This document shows positions 1-7,216 of a DNA stretch of 8,948 bases, piece after piece. How positions within the stretch are numbered: the stretch's first letter is position 1; every line of letters starts with the position of its first letter. Below the pieces are notes generated by a model. It ran no database searches. It was not told the origin of the DNA and saw only the letters and a program-made list of their open reading frames with translations. The position numbers and the translations under genes were made by a program. Source of the stretch: Clostridia bacterium (GTDB lineage Bacteria; Bacillota_A; Clostridia; Oscillospirales; Acutalibacteraceae); the NCBI GenBank assembly GCA_017549665.1, contig JAFYUD010000211.1, positions 1 to 8,948 of the forward strand, read 5' to 3'.

Positions 1-482
1 GGGGCAATACAAAAACAGCTCTTCAGCGTATGGAAAACGGTGCGAAAACAGGTGCAATAAACGGCACTGCAACAGATTTCTCAGTTGCATCGGGTGTTGA
101 ATATGAAATCAGCATAGTTGTTGACGGCACAAACATCAAGGGTTATATTGACGGAGTTATGATGTTTGATTACGATGCTGTTTCAGACAGTAATGCCGAG
201 GCTTATCAGGTTGTTTCAACTGACGACAGCGGAGATATTATTATCAAGCTTGTGAATGTTACAGAAAACGACAGAACATTTGCAATTGATATTTTAAATG
301 CAGAAAATATCAGTTCAAAAGCAACTGTTTATCAGGTGGCAGGCGACAGCCTTGCAAACGATAATATCCTCGGTCAGGAAGAAGATTGTAAGATGACTGA
401 ATTTGCTGTTGACGGAATTTCTTCACAGTTCAATTATACAGTACCGCAGTATTCAGCAACGGTAATAAGAATTTCAGGATAA
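1..482 (+). CDS. Alpha-L-arabinofuranosidase (GH51-type), C-terminal part only
   Basis: This is the 3' end of a gene that starts outside the window. The frame is open from position 3 to the TAA at 480-482, giving 159 visible codons; the first in-window ATG (position 30) is internal, with no ribosome binding site. The first part (EYEISIVVDGTNIKGYIDG) resembles a concanavalin/LamG-like sugar-binding beta-sandwich of the type inserted in some large GH51 enzymes. The second part, from about IIIKLVNVTENDRTF to the end PQYSATVIRISG, resembles the C-terminal beta-sandwich of alpha-L-arabinofuranosidases, which typically ends in a 'PPYSVTVLRL'-like strand. The family removes terminal arabinose from arabinan and arabinoxylan. 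The catalytic barrel is not in the window, so the activity is inferred from the tail alone. The gene converges on the minus-strand operon and ends 8 bp before a strong hairpin. Confidence 0.68.
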   Translation, partial: GNTKTALQRMENGAKTGAINGTATDFSVASGVEYEISIVVDGTNIKGYIDGVMMFDYDAVSDSNAEAYQVVSTDDSGDIIIKLVNVTENDRTFAIDILNAENISSKATVYQVAGDSLANDNILGQEEDCKMTEFAVDGISSQFNYTVPQYSATVIRISG

Positions 483-490
483 AATAAAAT

Positions 491-527
491 CCGGAGAGAA
501 TGAAATACTTCTCTCCGGTATTTTTTT
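491..527. terminator. Bidirectional intrinsic terminator
   Basis: A perfect 10-bp stem (CCGGAGAGAA at 491-500 with TTCTCTCCGG at 509-518) and an 8-nt loop are followed on the plus strand by TATTTTTTT. On the minus strand the same stem is followed by ATTTTATTTT. It lies between two convergent genes (stops at 482 and 526), so it probably ends both the arabinofuranosidase transcript and the minus-strand operon. Confidence 0.9.
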
Positions 528-1290
528 ATCCAATAACAAATTTTCTCAGTGCCTGTGCGACACCGCCGTCTGCAGCATCACATGACACATATGTACACAT
601 TTCTTTTATCATGGGTATTGCATTGCCCATTGCCACGGAAATTCCTGCAGCTTTCAGCATATCCTCGTCATTTGAACTGTCACCCATTGCAATGCAGTGT
701 TCGGCAGGTATTCCGAGATGCTCGGTCATCATTTTCATTCCTGCTGCCTTACCGAAGCCCTTTGTTACAAATTCTGCATAGGCTTCGTGCTGATAGAGAA
801 TGTAATTCTTCCCGAATTTTTCACGTTCTTCATCAGTCAGCTGACCACGGACATACATTTTAGAAATTCTGAAATCCTTGTAGACTGTGTCAAATTCATC
901 AGCAGAAGAGAGCAGATGTCTGACATCGGTACGCCTTTCTTCAGGATTTATCCATATCATGTCGTCTTCGCCTTCAAAAGCAACCTCTCTTGAGTCGTCA
1001 ACAAAATGGCTGCCTATAAACTTCAGCTCCTGCTGACTTATAACAGAGCTGAAAATCTGCTTTCCGTGAAGTCTCAGGTCTGTGCCGATTCCTGCGACAA
1101 AACCGTCAATGAGTGATTCATCCTTCAGCACATCGGGAATAAAAGCAAATGATCTGGCTGTATTTATAAATACATAATGTCCCAGCTTTCGTGCTTCTCT
1201 TATCGCTTGCGTATTAACTTCGGGGATTCTGCCGCCTGACATGAGAGTGTTGTCAATGTCAAGAAAAACGGCATATTTTTTGTTGTTCAT
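526..1290 (-). CDS. HAD superfamily Cof-type phosphatase (IIB cap)
   Basis: A 254-residue cytoplasmic phosphatase of the Cof/YidA-like HAD group, which hydrolyses sugar phosphates and similar small phosphoesters through an aspartyl-phosphate intermediate with Mg2+. Motif I is DIDNTL, with nucleophile D11 and acid/base D13. Motif II is the threonine of FINTARS (T44). The motif III lysine is probably K181, and motif IV is GDSSND (D204, N207, D208). The segment between motifs II and III has the length of a type IIB cap. The start at 1288-1290 is supported by AAAGGA about 10 nt upstream, which lies in the 21-bp gap after the DUF4364 gene. It is the last gene of the minus-strand operon. The substrate cannot be read from the sequence. 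Confidence 0.9.
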   Translation of the reverse strand: MNNKKYAVFLDIDNTLMSGGRIPEVNTQAIREARKLGHYVFINTARSFAFIPDVLKDESLIDGFVAGIGTDLRLHGKQIFSSVISQQELKFIGSHFVDDSREVAFEGEDDMIWINPEERRTDVRHLLSSADEFDTVYKDFRISKMYVRGQLTDEEREKFGKNYILYQHEAYAEFVTKGFGKAAGMKMMTEHLGIPAEHCIAMGDSSNDEDMLKAAGISVAMGNAIPMIKEMCTYVSCDAADGGVAQALRKFVIG

Positions 1291-1311
1291 CGGATGAATG
1301 TCCTTTGTGTT

Positions 1312-1908
1312 TTATTCTTTGAATACGGGGTCATCTGTAAGACCTTCTATAACTTTTTCGTAAAGCTTTACGGGGTTATTAATGAAGGACTGCTTCATTG
1401 TCTGCGCCTGAAACTGGTCAGTGACAAATACAGAGAGCTTCATCAGCTCATCGTCAGAGCCGTCATTGTCAAGTCCTGAATGAAGAGTGATATCAAGTCT
1501 GTAACGCTTGTCGTTGATTTTTGTGATAACAACATCGTTTTCCTTCATTCTTCTTTCATGAACAGCTGTCAGATTTGCAGCTTTTACTGCTTTGTTTCTG
1601 ATATAAACAGAAAGCTCATCCTCAAGATCGTTGGCAATCTGTATACCTTTTTCACTTACTGAAAGAACGGGGTCCTGTGCTGCACCTGTCTGTTCAACAG
1701 CACCTACTTTTATGAGGTCGTCCACAGCCTGTGAAATCTCAAAATAGTTTGCAATCCCGTTGTCATAAAGAGCAGACTGTACAGCAGATCTTGTCAGTTC
1801 ACCTTTAGTGTTTTCAAGAATATAGCAGATGATAATTTTAATTTTTTCCGTGCTTCTGATCCCACCGACGGTATCGTCTACGGGAAAAGCATCAAGTTTG
1901 AAATCCAT
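1312..1908 (-). CDS. DUF4364 family protein, winged-helix-like
   Basis: A 198-residue soluble protein that matches the DUF4364 family of Clostridia from memory of its pattern: an N-terminal helix-turn-helix-like block (STEKIKIIICYILENTKGEL ... YFEISQAVDDLIKVGAVEQ, about residues 18-75), then a segment reading like the wing and a following domain (GIQIANDLEDELSVYIRNK), then a C-terminal alpha/beta part (KRYRLDITLHSG...MKLSVFVTD). The family is uncharacterised; the first half suggests DNA binding, so a transcription regulator is plausible but unproven. The start ATG at 1906-1908 has AGGAGA 6 nt upstream. The metA stop codon TAA runs straight into this Shine-Dalgarno (TAAGGAGA), leaving an 11-bp gap, so translational coupling with metA is likely. 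Confidence 0.8.
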   Translation of the reverse strand: MDFKLDAFPVDDTVGGIRSTEKIKIIICYILENTKGELTRSAVQSALYDNGIANYFEISQAVDDLIKVGAVEQTGAAQDPVLSVSEKGIQIANDLEDELSVYIRNKAVKAANLTAVHERRMKENDVVITKINDKRYRLDITLHSGLDNDGSDDELMKLSVFVTDQFQAQTMKQSFINNPVKLYEKVIEGLTDDPVFKE

Positions 1909-1919
1909 ATAAGTTCTCC

Positions 1920-2834
1920 TTAAAGGTTTGAAAGGTCATAGGGGGTACGCTGATAAACAAAGTAGTTGAGCCAGTTTGTGAAAAGCAGCACGCCTGTGCT
2001 TCTCCATGTTATTACAGGCTTCTTTGACGGATCGTTATCAGGGAAGTAGTTAAAGGGGATCTGAATGTCAAGTCCCTTGTCCTTATCTCTGAAGTATTCT
2101 TTTGCAAGCGTGTCAGCGTCATATTCTGAATGTCCGGTTGAGAAGAAATTTCTGCAGTCCATATCAGAAAGCAGATGTACACCTGACTGTGTTGAATAGG
2201 ACAGCACCTGAAGGTCCTTGATTTTTGCGATATCCTCCATTCTGATTTCTGTGTGTCTTGAGTGAGGTACATAGTATGTATCATCAAGACCTCTCATAAG
2301 AGGATGGAGCAGATCAAGAGGCTTATGCTCGAAAATGCCGAACATTTTTTCATTCAGAGGGTATTTCTTCAGACCGTAGTGATAGTAAAGACCTGCCTGC
2401 GCACCCCAGCAGATATAGAATGTTGAGTACACATTTGTTTTTGCCCATTCGAAAATTTCGCACAATTCGGGCCAGTAGTCAACATCTTCAAATTCCATCT
2501 GCTCAACCGGCGCACCGGTAACAATCATTCCGTCAAATTTTTCGTTTCTGACATCGTCAAAGCATTTGTAGAATTTTGTAAGATGCTCCTGAGATGTATT
2601 TTTTGACACGTGGGTAACGGTCTGTAAAAGCTCAATGTCCACCTGAAGGGGAGTGTTGCCCAGAAGTCTCAGAATCTGAGTTTCTGTTGCAATTTTTGTG
2701 GGCATAAGGTTAAGGATAAGAATTTTAAGCGGTCTGATATCCTGAGAATTTGCCCTGTCTTCAGTCATAACAAAAACATTTTCCTTTTCAAGGAATGTTT
2801 TTGCAGGCAGTTCATTAGTGATTTTAATAGGCAT
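1920..2834 (-). CDS. metA: Homoserine O-acyltransferase MetA, predicted acetyl-CoA specific
   Basis: MetA (304 residues, full length) activates L-homoserine for methionine synthesis in the cytoplasm. The catalytic cysteine is C142 ([10 protein letters not shown]), and H235 and E237 (STGHSEYD) complete the active site. Numbering matches the E. coli enzyme exactly. Residue 111 is glutamate ([10 protein letters not shown]), where the E. coli succinyltransferase has glycine (APLG). In the published Bacillus cereus comparison, Glu111 gives acetyl-CoA use, so the product here is predicted to be O-acetylhomoserine, although automatic annotation often says succinyltransferase. The start is set by TAAGGAG about 8 nt upstream and by the canonical MPIKI N-terminus. 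It lies 19 bp after the DUF5696 lipoprotein gene. No SAM riboswitch or T-box can fit in that gap, so regulation, if any, acts at the operon promoter. Confidence 0.96.
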   Translation of the reverse strand: MPIKITNELPAKTFLEKENVFVMTEDRANSQDIRPLKILILNLMPTKIATETQILRLLGNTPLQVDIELLQTVTHVSKNTSQEHLTKFYKCFDDVRNEKFDGMIVTGAPVEQMEFEDVDYWPELCEIFEWAKTNVYSTFYICWGAQAGLYYHYGLKKYPLNEKMFGIFEHKPLDLLHPLMRGLDDTYYVPHSRHTEIRMEDIAKIKDLQVLSYSTQSGVHLLSDMDCRNFFSTGHSEYDADTLAKEYFRDKDKGLDIQIPFNYFPDNDPSKKPVITWRSTGVLLFTNWLNYFVYQRTPYDLSNL

Positions 2835-2853
2835 GATTGAAATCTCCTTATCC

Positions 2854-5127
2854 TTATCGTTTTATTTTAATGAAGTCGTATGCACCTATGACTATGTTGT
2901 CAGGTGTCACAACTGCAGAGCCTGTGTAGTTGACAAAAATCTGAGAGCCGTCTGAATATGTTGTGCAATATACACCGCTGATTGCTTTGCCGTCTGCATT
3001 TGATGTTATTTTTCTGTGGTCAGTTATAACCGAAGATGAAACATCTTGCAGTGCGTCATCAGCTTTTTTGTAGAATTCCGTGATTTCTGTAATTCTTTCA
3101 CTCAGCAGATATCCGTCGTAACAGAAGATGTTTGATGTGCTGTATATCCACTCAAAAGATGGGATTGCGCCATATTCGATACACTGAAGCATATCGTATC
3201 TGTAAAGAGGGTCGCCTGCATCAATCGGTTTTCCGCTGTAAAGAATGCTGCCGTGAAGCACAGCCTGTGCAAAAGGCACCGGCTCGTATGCTGCACTTTC
3301 GTTATAATGCGAATCGAATTCCATATCGGAAATATAGTCTGCAGAATACACAGTGTAGATGTTGCCTCCGCTCACTGACAGCTTACCGTTTCCGCCGATT
3401 GCTCTGAGTAATGATTCGATTGTGTTTCTGTTTTCCTGACGTGTGGAGTTTCCGTCAGCATAGAGTATGTGACCGGCATCACTTACCGATACGCCGTCTG
3501 CACTGCTGTATATGCTTCCCGAAAGGAAACGTGAGATGTCTGCAGACAAGTCTGAAACATCTGCAAGATACATTTTGTATCCGCTTGTCTTTGCGTACAT
3601 TTCGGCATTTCTCTTGGAAAAACCTGAAATTGCTGTTGATGTGCCGATTCTTGTTGACAGTCTTGATTCTCTGTAATTTCTGAAGCTGAGGTCATTTGTC
3701 AGCGTGTATGATGCTTTGTCTGCGTTTACAGTGTGTGTGCCCGATGCAGACGGATAACTCTTTGATGATGAAAGAATATTTACATCGGTAAGAAGAGTAT
3801 AGTTGAGCATTTTTGATGAATTATATAATTCTGCATAACCTTCTTTTCCGCCCAGAGATGATAGAATCGATGCAGAATAGAGTTTTTTCTGAGAATATCC
3901 TCCTGAAAGAAGCCCCTTGAAAATAAGCCGGATGTTGTCAACACCCTTTGCTTTCAGAATTGAAAGAATATCCGAAGCCTGCTGAATAGTTGTAAGCTTG
4001 TTCCCGTCCTGAGAGCCTACAACTGTGATACAGAATGGGATTTCATCGTCAGTACTTTCGTATTTTTCGGAAGAAAGTGTGTTGTTGTTTATGAATTCTT
4101 CTCTTGCTGCTGATGCCATGCCTGTATAGTCAGCATTGCTGTCTGCAAGGAATTTGTAAACAATTGTGATTTTATCCTGATATGATTTGCCGTAGTAAAT
4201 CTCGGTTTTATCGTCATTGTAAGCAACGGGTGTGATATTGAATACGGCGTTTACTGAAGATGGTGATGAATTTGTTTTTCTTGCTGCATTGATAACAGCC
4301 TGTGCATCACCGTCTGTGATAACGGCTGCAAATGCATTGTTGTTTCTCTTTACACCGAAAACGGGAATAGTTGCTGCTGCACGGTTATCACTGATGTTTG
4401 TATAAGGGTCGTTTCCGTATACATTTACGCTGACAGCTGCTGTGTTGACATCATCTTTTGCAAGATGCATCACTGCACCTGAAGCATCAGGGATAAGGAA
4501 ATAATCAGTTGCTGAATCATCGTAAGATGCACCAAAATAAGGCAGTACGGAAATCTGTGAAACTACAGCATCAGGTGTGGCTTTTATGCCTGAGCAGTCA
4601 ACAGAAACAGTCATTGATTGCTCATAAAGTGAATAGGTAACGGAAAATGCAACATAAATGTCTTCACCTGTAATTGCTTCATACTCCTTCTGCGCAGTTT
4701 CCTTTGTGTCAGACAAAACATAATTTACAACTACGCCGTTATCTGATTTTTCATAGGATGCAGTGCTGAAGCATACTGAATTATCCTGTGTGTTAAGACT
4801 GTAAATTCCGTTTTCTGTGCAGAGTGTCACACCGAAAGTATAAGCTGTGTTGTTTGATTTTGCGGGAAGTGAAGTCCACTGATAATTATTGTTTTTGTCA
4901 TTGATGCTGACAGATAATGTCTTCTTGTCAATACTCAGCTGAAGATAATCAGAGCTGCTGACCTTTTCAATGTTATCAGACTTGGTGTGAAAGCTTTTAT
5001 CAGCAGCAGCGGGAGTGAAGGTTTCTTCGCTGTGAAGTCTGAGTGATGTAGACTGAGAGCATGAGGTGAAAAGAATGCAGATAATCAATGCCGATAAAAT
5101 CAGCCATGAAATTTTTATTTTACGCAT
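2854..5127 (-). CDS. DUF5696 family lipoprotein
   Basis: A 757-residue secreted lipoprotein. The N-terminus has a positive MRKIK stretch, a hydrophobic core (residues 8-20) and a lipobox-like FTSC with lipidated C23. A Ser/Thr-rich linker reaches about residue 60. The DUF5696 signature appears as [11 protein letters not shown]...[12 protein letters not shown] (about 194-220). A second half resembles a TIM-barrel-like part ([13 protein letters not shown] at 398-410, then SLGGKEG and [10 protein letters not shown] at 441-450). The C-terminal region (about 655-757) contains FEWIYS, a Tyr/Lys-rich helix and a closing beta unit with [12 protein letters not shown]. Family members occur in Paenibacillus and Clostridia, often beside sugar ABC transporters; the function is not established and a role in extracellular glycan handling is only inference. 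The ATG at 5125-5127 follows an unusually good Shine-Dalgarno, AAGGAAGGTGAT. It heads the operon with metA. Confidence 0.85.
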   Translation of the reverse strand: MRKIKISWLILSALIICILFTSCSQSTSLRLHSEETFTPAAADKSFHTKSDNIEKVSSSDYLQLSIDKKTLSVSINDKNNNYQWTSLPAKSNNTAYTFGVTLCTENGIYSLNTQDNSVCFSTASYEKSDNGVVVNYVLSDTKETAQKEYEAITGEDIYVAFSVTYSLYEQSMTVSVDCSGIKATPDAVVSQISVLPYFGASYDDSATDYFLIPDASGAVMHLAKDDVNTAAVSVNVYGNDPYTNISDNRAAATIPVFGVKRNNNAFAAVITDGDAQAVINAARKTNSSPSSVNAVFNITPVAYNDDKTEIYYGKSYQDKITIVYKFLADSNADYTGMASAAREEFINNNTLSSEKYESTDDEIPFCITVVGSQDGNKLTTIQQASDILSILKAKGVDNIRLIFKGLLSGGYSQKKLYSASILSSLGGKEGYAELYNSSKMLNYTLLTDVNILSSSKSYPSASGTHTVNADKASYTLTNDLSFRNYRESRLSTRIGTSTAISGFSKRNAEMYAKTSGYKMYLADVSDLSADISRFLSGSIYSSADGVSVSDAGHILYADGNSTRQENRNTIESLLRAIGGNGKLSVSGGNIYTVYSADYISDMEFDSHYNESAAYEPVPFAQAVLHGSILYSGKPIDAGDPLYRYDMLQCIEYGAIPSFEWIYSTSNIFCYDGYLLSERITEITEFYKKADDALQDVSSSVITDHRKITSNADGKAISGVYCTTYSDGSQIFVNYTGSAVVTPDNIVIGAYDFIKIKR

Positions 5128-5159
5128 ATCTTATCACCTTCCTTTTTTGTCAATTAATT

Positions 5160-5188
5160 ATTATATCATACATAAACCGAATCTTCAA
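5160..5188 (-). promoter_or_regulatory. Promoter of the lipoprotein-metA-DUF4364-HAD operon
   Basis: Read on the minus strand, TTGAAG (5188-5183), a 17-bp spacer and TGATATAAT (an extended -10, with TATAAT at 5165-5160) form a sigma-A-type promoter. It ends about 33 bp before the lipoprotein ATG, giving a leader of roughly 25 nt. The -35 box overlaps the TGA stop codon of the EamA gene (5187-5185). No terminator hairpin lies between the EamA stop and this promoter, so some read-through from the transporter is also possible. Confidence 0.7.
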
Positions 5189-6129
5189 GCAGTCTTTTGC
5201 TTCTTTTTGCCGTTTACTATAAGGATACCTGTGCAGACAAGCAGTATTGCCGCAATCGCCTGAAAGCCTGTTGCTTCACTTGTTTCATTAAGAAGCAATG
5301 CTGAGAGTATGAAACCGAACATGGGATTCATAAAACCAAAAATTGCAACGGTTGACACATCGTTATACTTGAGCAGAGTGCTCCAGAGTGAATATGCCGC
5401 AGCTGAAACAAATGCAAGATAGAGAAGCATCAGAATTCCTGCTGTGGTTATAACGGTAAGTCTTCCGCCTGCCGCAATACCTGCAACGGTCATTACTATT
5501 CCGCCTATGATAAACTGATATGCGCTCAGAAGCACTGTGTCGTGTTTTTCGGAGTAGCGTTTCATCAGACCTGATGAAAATGAATAAGCTACGGTTGAGA
5601 GCAGAATGAAGCCTTCTCCGGTCAGCCTGATTCCCGAGCCGAATGACAAACCGTTCATGTTTATAAGGACGATACCTGCAAAGCCCACGATGCAGCCGAT
5701 TGTTTTTCGTACGGTTATTTTCTCACTTCTGAATATGAAAGATGCAATGATTATTGCTATAAATACATTTGCACCGAGAATTACCGATGCTTTTACACCT
5801 GATGTGTTTGCAAGACCGATGTAGAAAAAGAAATACTGAAGCATGGTCTGAAACAGACTCAGATTACAAGCAGGCAGAATGTCTTTCTTTCCGGGAATCA
5901 TTAATCTGCGCTTTGAAATACTGCCGAAAACAACTGCAAGTACACCTGCAAGAGTAAATCTTATGCCGGCAAAAAGTATCTGTGTTGCGGTGTCTTCAGA
6001 GGCGATAGAGAAAAGCTCATAGCCTATTTTTATACACGGAAAAGCGCTGCCCCACAGCAGTGAGCAGATGCCTGCAATCAGACATATAACGGGGATTTTG
6101 GTTATGTATTTTTCTGTTTTTGTGTTCAT
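5185..6129 (-). CDS. EamA family (DMT superfamily) transporter
   Basis: A 314-residue inner-membrane protein with the duplicated EamA architecture: two sets of about five transmembrane helices (roughly residues 14-155 and 168-307), around ten in all. The first helix carries the family-typical LLWGSAFPCIKIGY. Each repeat ends in a hydrophobic segment (IGCIVGFAGIVLIN; ILLVCTGILIVNG), and the tail is basic (KKKQKTA), consistent with a cytoplasmic end. The family exports or imports amino acids, nucleosides and other small metabolites; the substrate cannot be deduced here. The start at 6127-6129 follows GGTGA. It is expressed from its own promoter, divergent from the membrane-protein gene at 6266. 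Its position upstream of a metA operon makes an amino-acid efflux role thinkable but not shown. Confidence 0.93.
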   Translation of the reverse strand: MNTKTEKYITKIPVICLIAGICSLLWGSAFPCIKIGYELFSIASEDTATQILFAGIRFTLAGVLAVVFGSISKRRLMIPGKKDILPACNLSLFQTMLQYFFFYIGLANTSGVKASVILGANVFIAIIIASFIFRSEKITVRKTIGCIVGFAGIVLINMNGLSFGSGIRLTGEGFILLSTVAYSFSSGLMKRYSEKHDTVLLSAYQFIIGGIVMTVAGIAAGGRLTVITTAGILMLLYLAFVSAAAYSLWSTLLKYNDVSTVAIFGFMNPMFGFILSALLLNETSEATGFQAIAAILLVCTGILIVNGKKKQKTA

Positions 6130-6157
6130 TTTTTCACCAACTCAATTTATGGTTAAG

Positions 6158-6186
6158 ATTATACGATATAATTATTGTTAAAACAA
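6158..6186 (-). promoter_or_regulatory. Promoter of the EamA transporter gene
   Basis: Minus-strand TTGTTT (6186-6181), a 17-bp spacer and a perfect TATAAT (6163-6158), about 28 bp before the ATG at 6129. The -10 is consensus and the -35 is weak (three of six). It is back-to-back with the plus-strand promoter at 6207-6235. Confidence 0.55.
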
Positions 6187-6196
6187 GAGTAATTAT
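6168..6196. promoter_or_regulatory. Possible operator dyad between divergent promoters
   Basis: Nested inverted repeats ATAATTA (6168-6174) / TAATTAT (6190-6196) and TTGTT (6175-6179) / AACAA (6182-6186) cover the -35 box of the EamA promoter. The two centres are offset by about 1.5 bp, and the sequence is very AT-rich, so chance is a real alternative. Confidence 0.25.
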
Positions 6197-6206
6197 AAAG
6201 AAAATG

Positions 6207-6235
6207 TTGACAATTATCAGAAAATAAAATATACT
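6207..6235 (+). promoter_or_regulatory. Near-consensus promoter of the membrane-protein gene
   Basis: A perfect -35 TTGACA (6207-6212), an optimal 17-bp spacer and TATACT (6230-6235; five of six) stand 30 bp before the ATG at 6266. This is the strongest sigma-A-type promoter seen in the window. Confidence 0.8.
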
Positions 6236-6265
6236 GTTTTACATAAAATACTTAGGAGTAATAAA

Positions 6266-7063
6266 ATGAATTCTTTGAGTGCAAATAAAAAAATTCTTAT
6301 AACAATCGGTTCTTTTGCGCTGATTGTTGTATTTCTTGCAGTGGGTCTCAAGCTTGCAGGCAGTAAAAACAGCTCTGAAGAGCCTGTTGAAACAACAACT
6401 GCATTCATCGGCTATGTAGAGGAAATTGACACTGTTGAAGAAACTTCCGCAGAGCCTGTTTCTGCAACAATTCCCGACCTTACTGCTGATATCAGTGAGG
6501 AAATTGCCGCTTCGATCATCGCATATATGTCAGGTCAGTATTATATTGACGGTTATATGACTGCAGGTGACGGCACTGTTACAGATATCAATATCGCAAT
6601 TTCAGGTAAGGATTTCTACACAACTACCGAAATGGAAGGTATGAGCGTTTCAATTCTTTATAAGAGCGGTAAGATTTACTTCATAAATAATGAACAGAAG
6701 AAATATCTTGAGTTTTCAGATTTAATGCTTGATAACTATGATGTTGATTTTTCAGAGCTTGAGGAGATTGCGGATTATCTCAATCTTACACAGTATAACT
6801 TCACAGGTTTTGAACGTTATGCTGATACAGAAAATTATGAATACGCTGATTGCTTCAAATACTATAATGATGACATGACAGTTATTTTCTATTTCGTCAA
6901 TGAGGAGCTTAAGCAGGTTGATATGGGTAACGGAGACGGTGTTATCAATTCGTCCACACATATAAACGAATTCTCTCCCGAAGTCCCTGCAGATACAATG
7001 TCACTTACAGGTCTGAGCAGATCTTCATTGTTCGGCTTCTTCGGAACATCACTCGTGCAGTAA
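6266..7063 (+). CDS. Uncharacterised single-pass membrane-anchored extracellular protein
   Basis: A 265-residue protein that I cannot assign to a named family. It has a short basic N-terminus, one hydrophobic segment (about residues 10-31, ILITIGSFALIVVFLAVGL) that is not followed by a lipobox cysteine, then an acidic Thr/Glu/Val-rich linker (about 33-72) and an outside domain. The domain alternates strand-like stretches (YYIDGYMTA, TVTDINIAISG, MSVSILYKSGKIYFIN, YLEF), which resembles the pattern of LolA/LppX-like half-barrels that bind lipid or peptide, but this is only a visual impression. The only cysteine is C196, so no disulfide is expected within the chain. The C-terminus (SSLFGFFGTSLVQ) is unusually hydrophobic. 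AGGAG lies 7 nt before the ATG. It is a single-gene unit bounded by its own promoter and a hairpin. Confidence 0.85.
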   Translation: MNSLSANKKILITIGSFALIVVFLAVGLKLAGSKNSSEEPVETTTAFIGYVEEIDTVEETSAEPVSATIPDLTADISEEIAASIIAYMSGQYYIDGYMTAGDGTVTDINIAISGKDFYTTTEMEGMSVSILYKSGKIYFINNEQKKYLEFSDLMLDNYDVDFSELEEIADYLNLTQYNFTGFERYADTENYEYADCFKYYNDDMTVIFYFVNEELKQVDMGNGDGVINSSTHINEFSPEVPADTMSLTGLSRSSLFGFFGTSLVQ

Positions 7064-7075
7064 TCATAGATATAT

Positions 7076-7123
7076 TTTCAGCAGACTTTCTGTAAATAAT
7101 AGATAGTCTGCTGAAATAATTTT
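7076..7123 (+). terminator. Intrinsic terminator after the membrane-protein gene
   Basis: A perfect 12-bp stem (TTTCAGCAGACT at 7076-7087 with AGTCTGCTGAAA at 7105-7116) has a 17-nt loop and is followed by TAATTTT. The stem is strong but the T-tract is short and interrupted, so termination may be incomplete. It starts 12 bp after the stop codon and separates this gene from the PurF-like gene. Confidence 0.7.
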
Positions 7124-7132
7124 AAATATTTC

Positions 7133-7153
7133 AATATTCTAAAAAGGAATATT
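7133..7153. promoter_or_regulatory. Inverted repeat over the -35 region of the PurF-like promoter
   Basis: AATATTC (7133-7139) and GAATATT (7147-7153) form a perfect 7-bp dyad with a 7-nt A-rich centre. The right half occupies the place of the -35 box for the -10 at 7172-7177, where no good -35 hexamer exists. It could be a regulator site; the AT-rich surroundings make chance possible. Confidence 0.35.
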
Positions 7154-7168
7154 AATTCAGAAAATATT

Positions 7169-7177
7169 TGTTATAAT
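7169..7177 (+). promoter_or_regulatory. Extended -10 promoter of the PurF-like gene
   Basis: TGTTATAAT contains a TG dinucleotide plus a perfect TATAAT (7172-7177). The 17-bp-spaced -35 position reads ATATTA, a poor match, so the extended -10 or an activator would have to provide strength. The leader to the ATG at 7217 would be about 33 nt, too short for a purine riboswitch. Confidence 0.6.
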
Positions 7178-7216
7178 GAATTCGGCAATAAAACTTTTAT
7201 AACAGGGGTAATAAAC

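Noticed and set aside
500..993. Plus-strand open frames opposite the HAD phosphatase gene.
   Set aside because: They overlap the complete HAD gene, which has all four catalytic motifs; the first one starts inside the terminator hairpin.
2835..2853. A SAM riboswitch or T-box controlling metA.
   Set aside because: The gap is only 19 bp and is filled by the Shine-Dalgarno sequence; no leader structure can fit.
3132..3683. Plus-strand open frames of about 90 codons inside the lipoprotein gene.
   Set aside because: They are rich in Cys, Arg and His as expected of antisense frames, and lie wholly inside a confident 757-residue gene.
7064..7216. A possible purine riboswitch or PurBox before the PurF-like gene.
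   Set aside because: The leader after the -10 box is only about 33 nt and no CGAA-core PurBox pair is visible. The only hairpin is the terminator of the previous gene.
7139..7216. An upstream start for the PurF-like gene that would restore an N-terminal cysteine or propeptide.
   Set aside because: The in-frame codons upstream to about 7130 contain no ATG, GTG or TTG. The one upstream Cys codon (7169-7171) lies in the promoter, and the ATG at 7217 has a good ribosome binding site.
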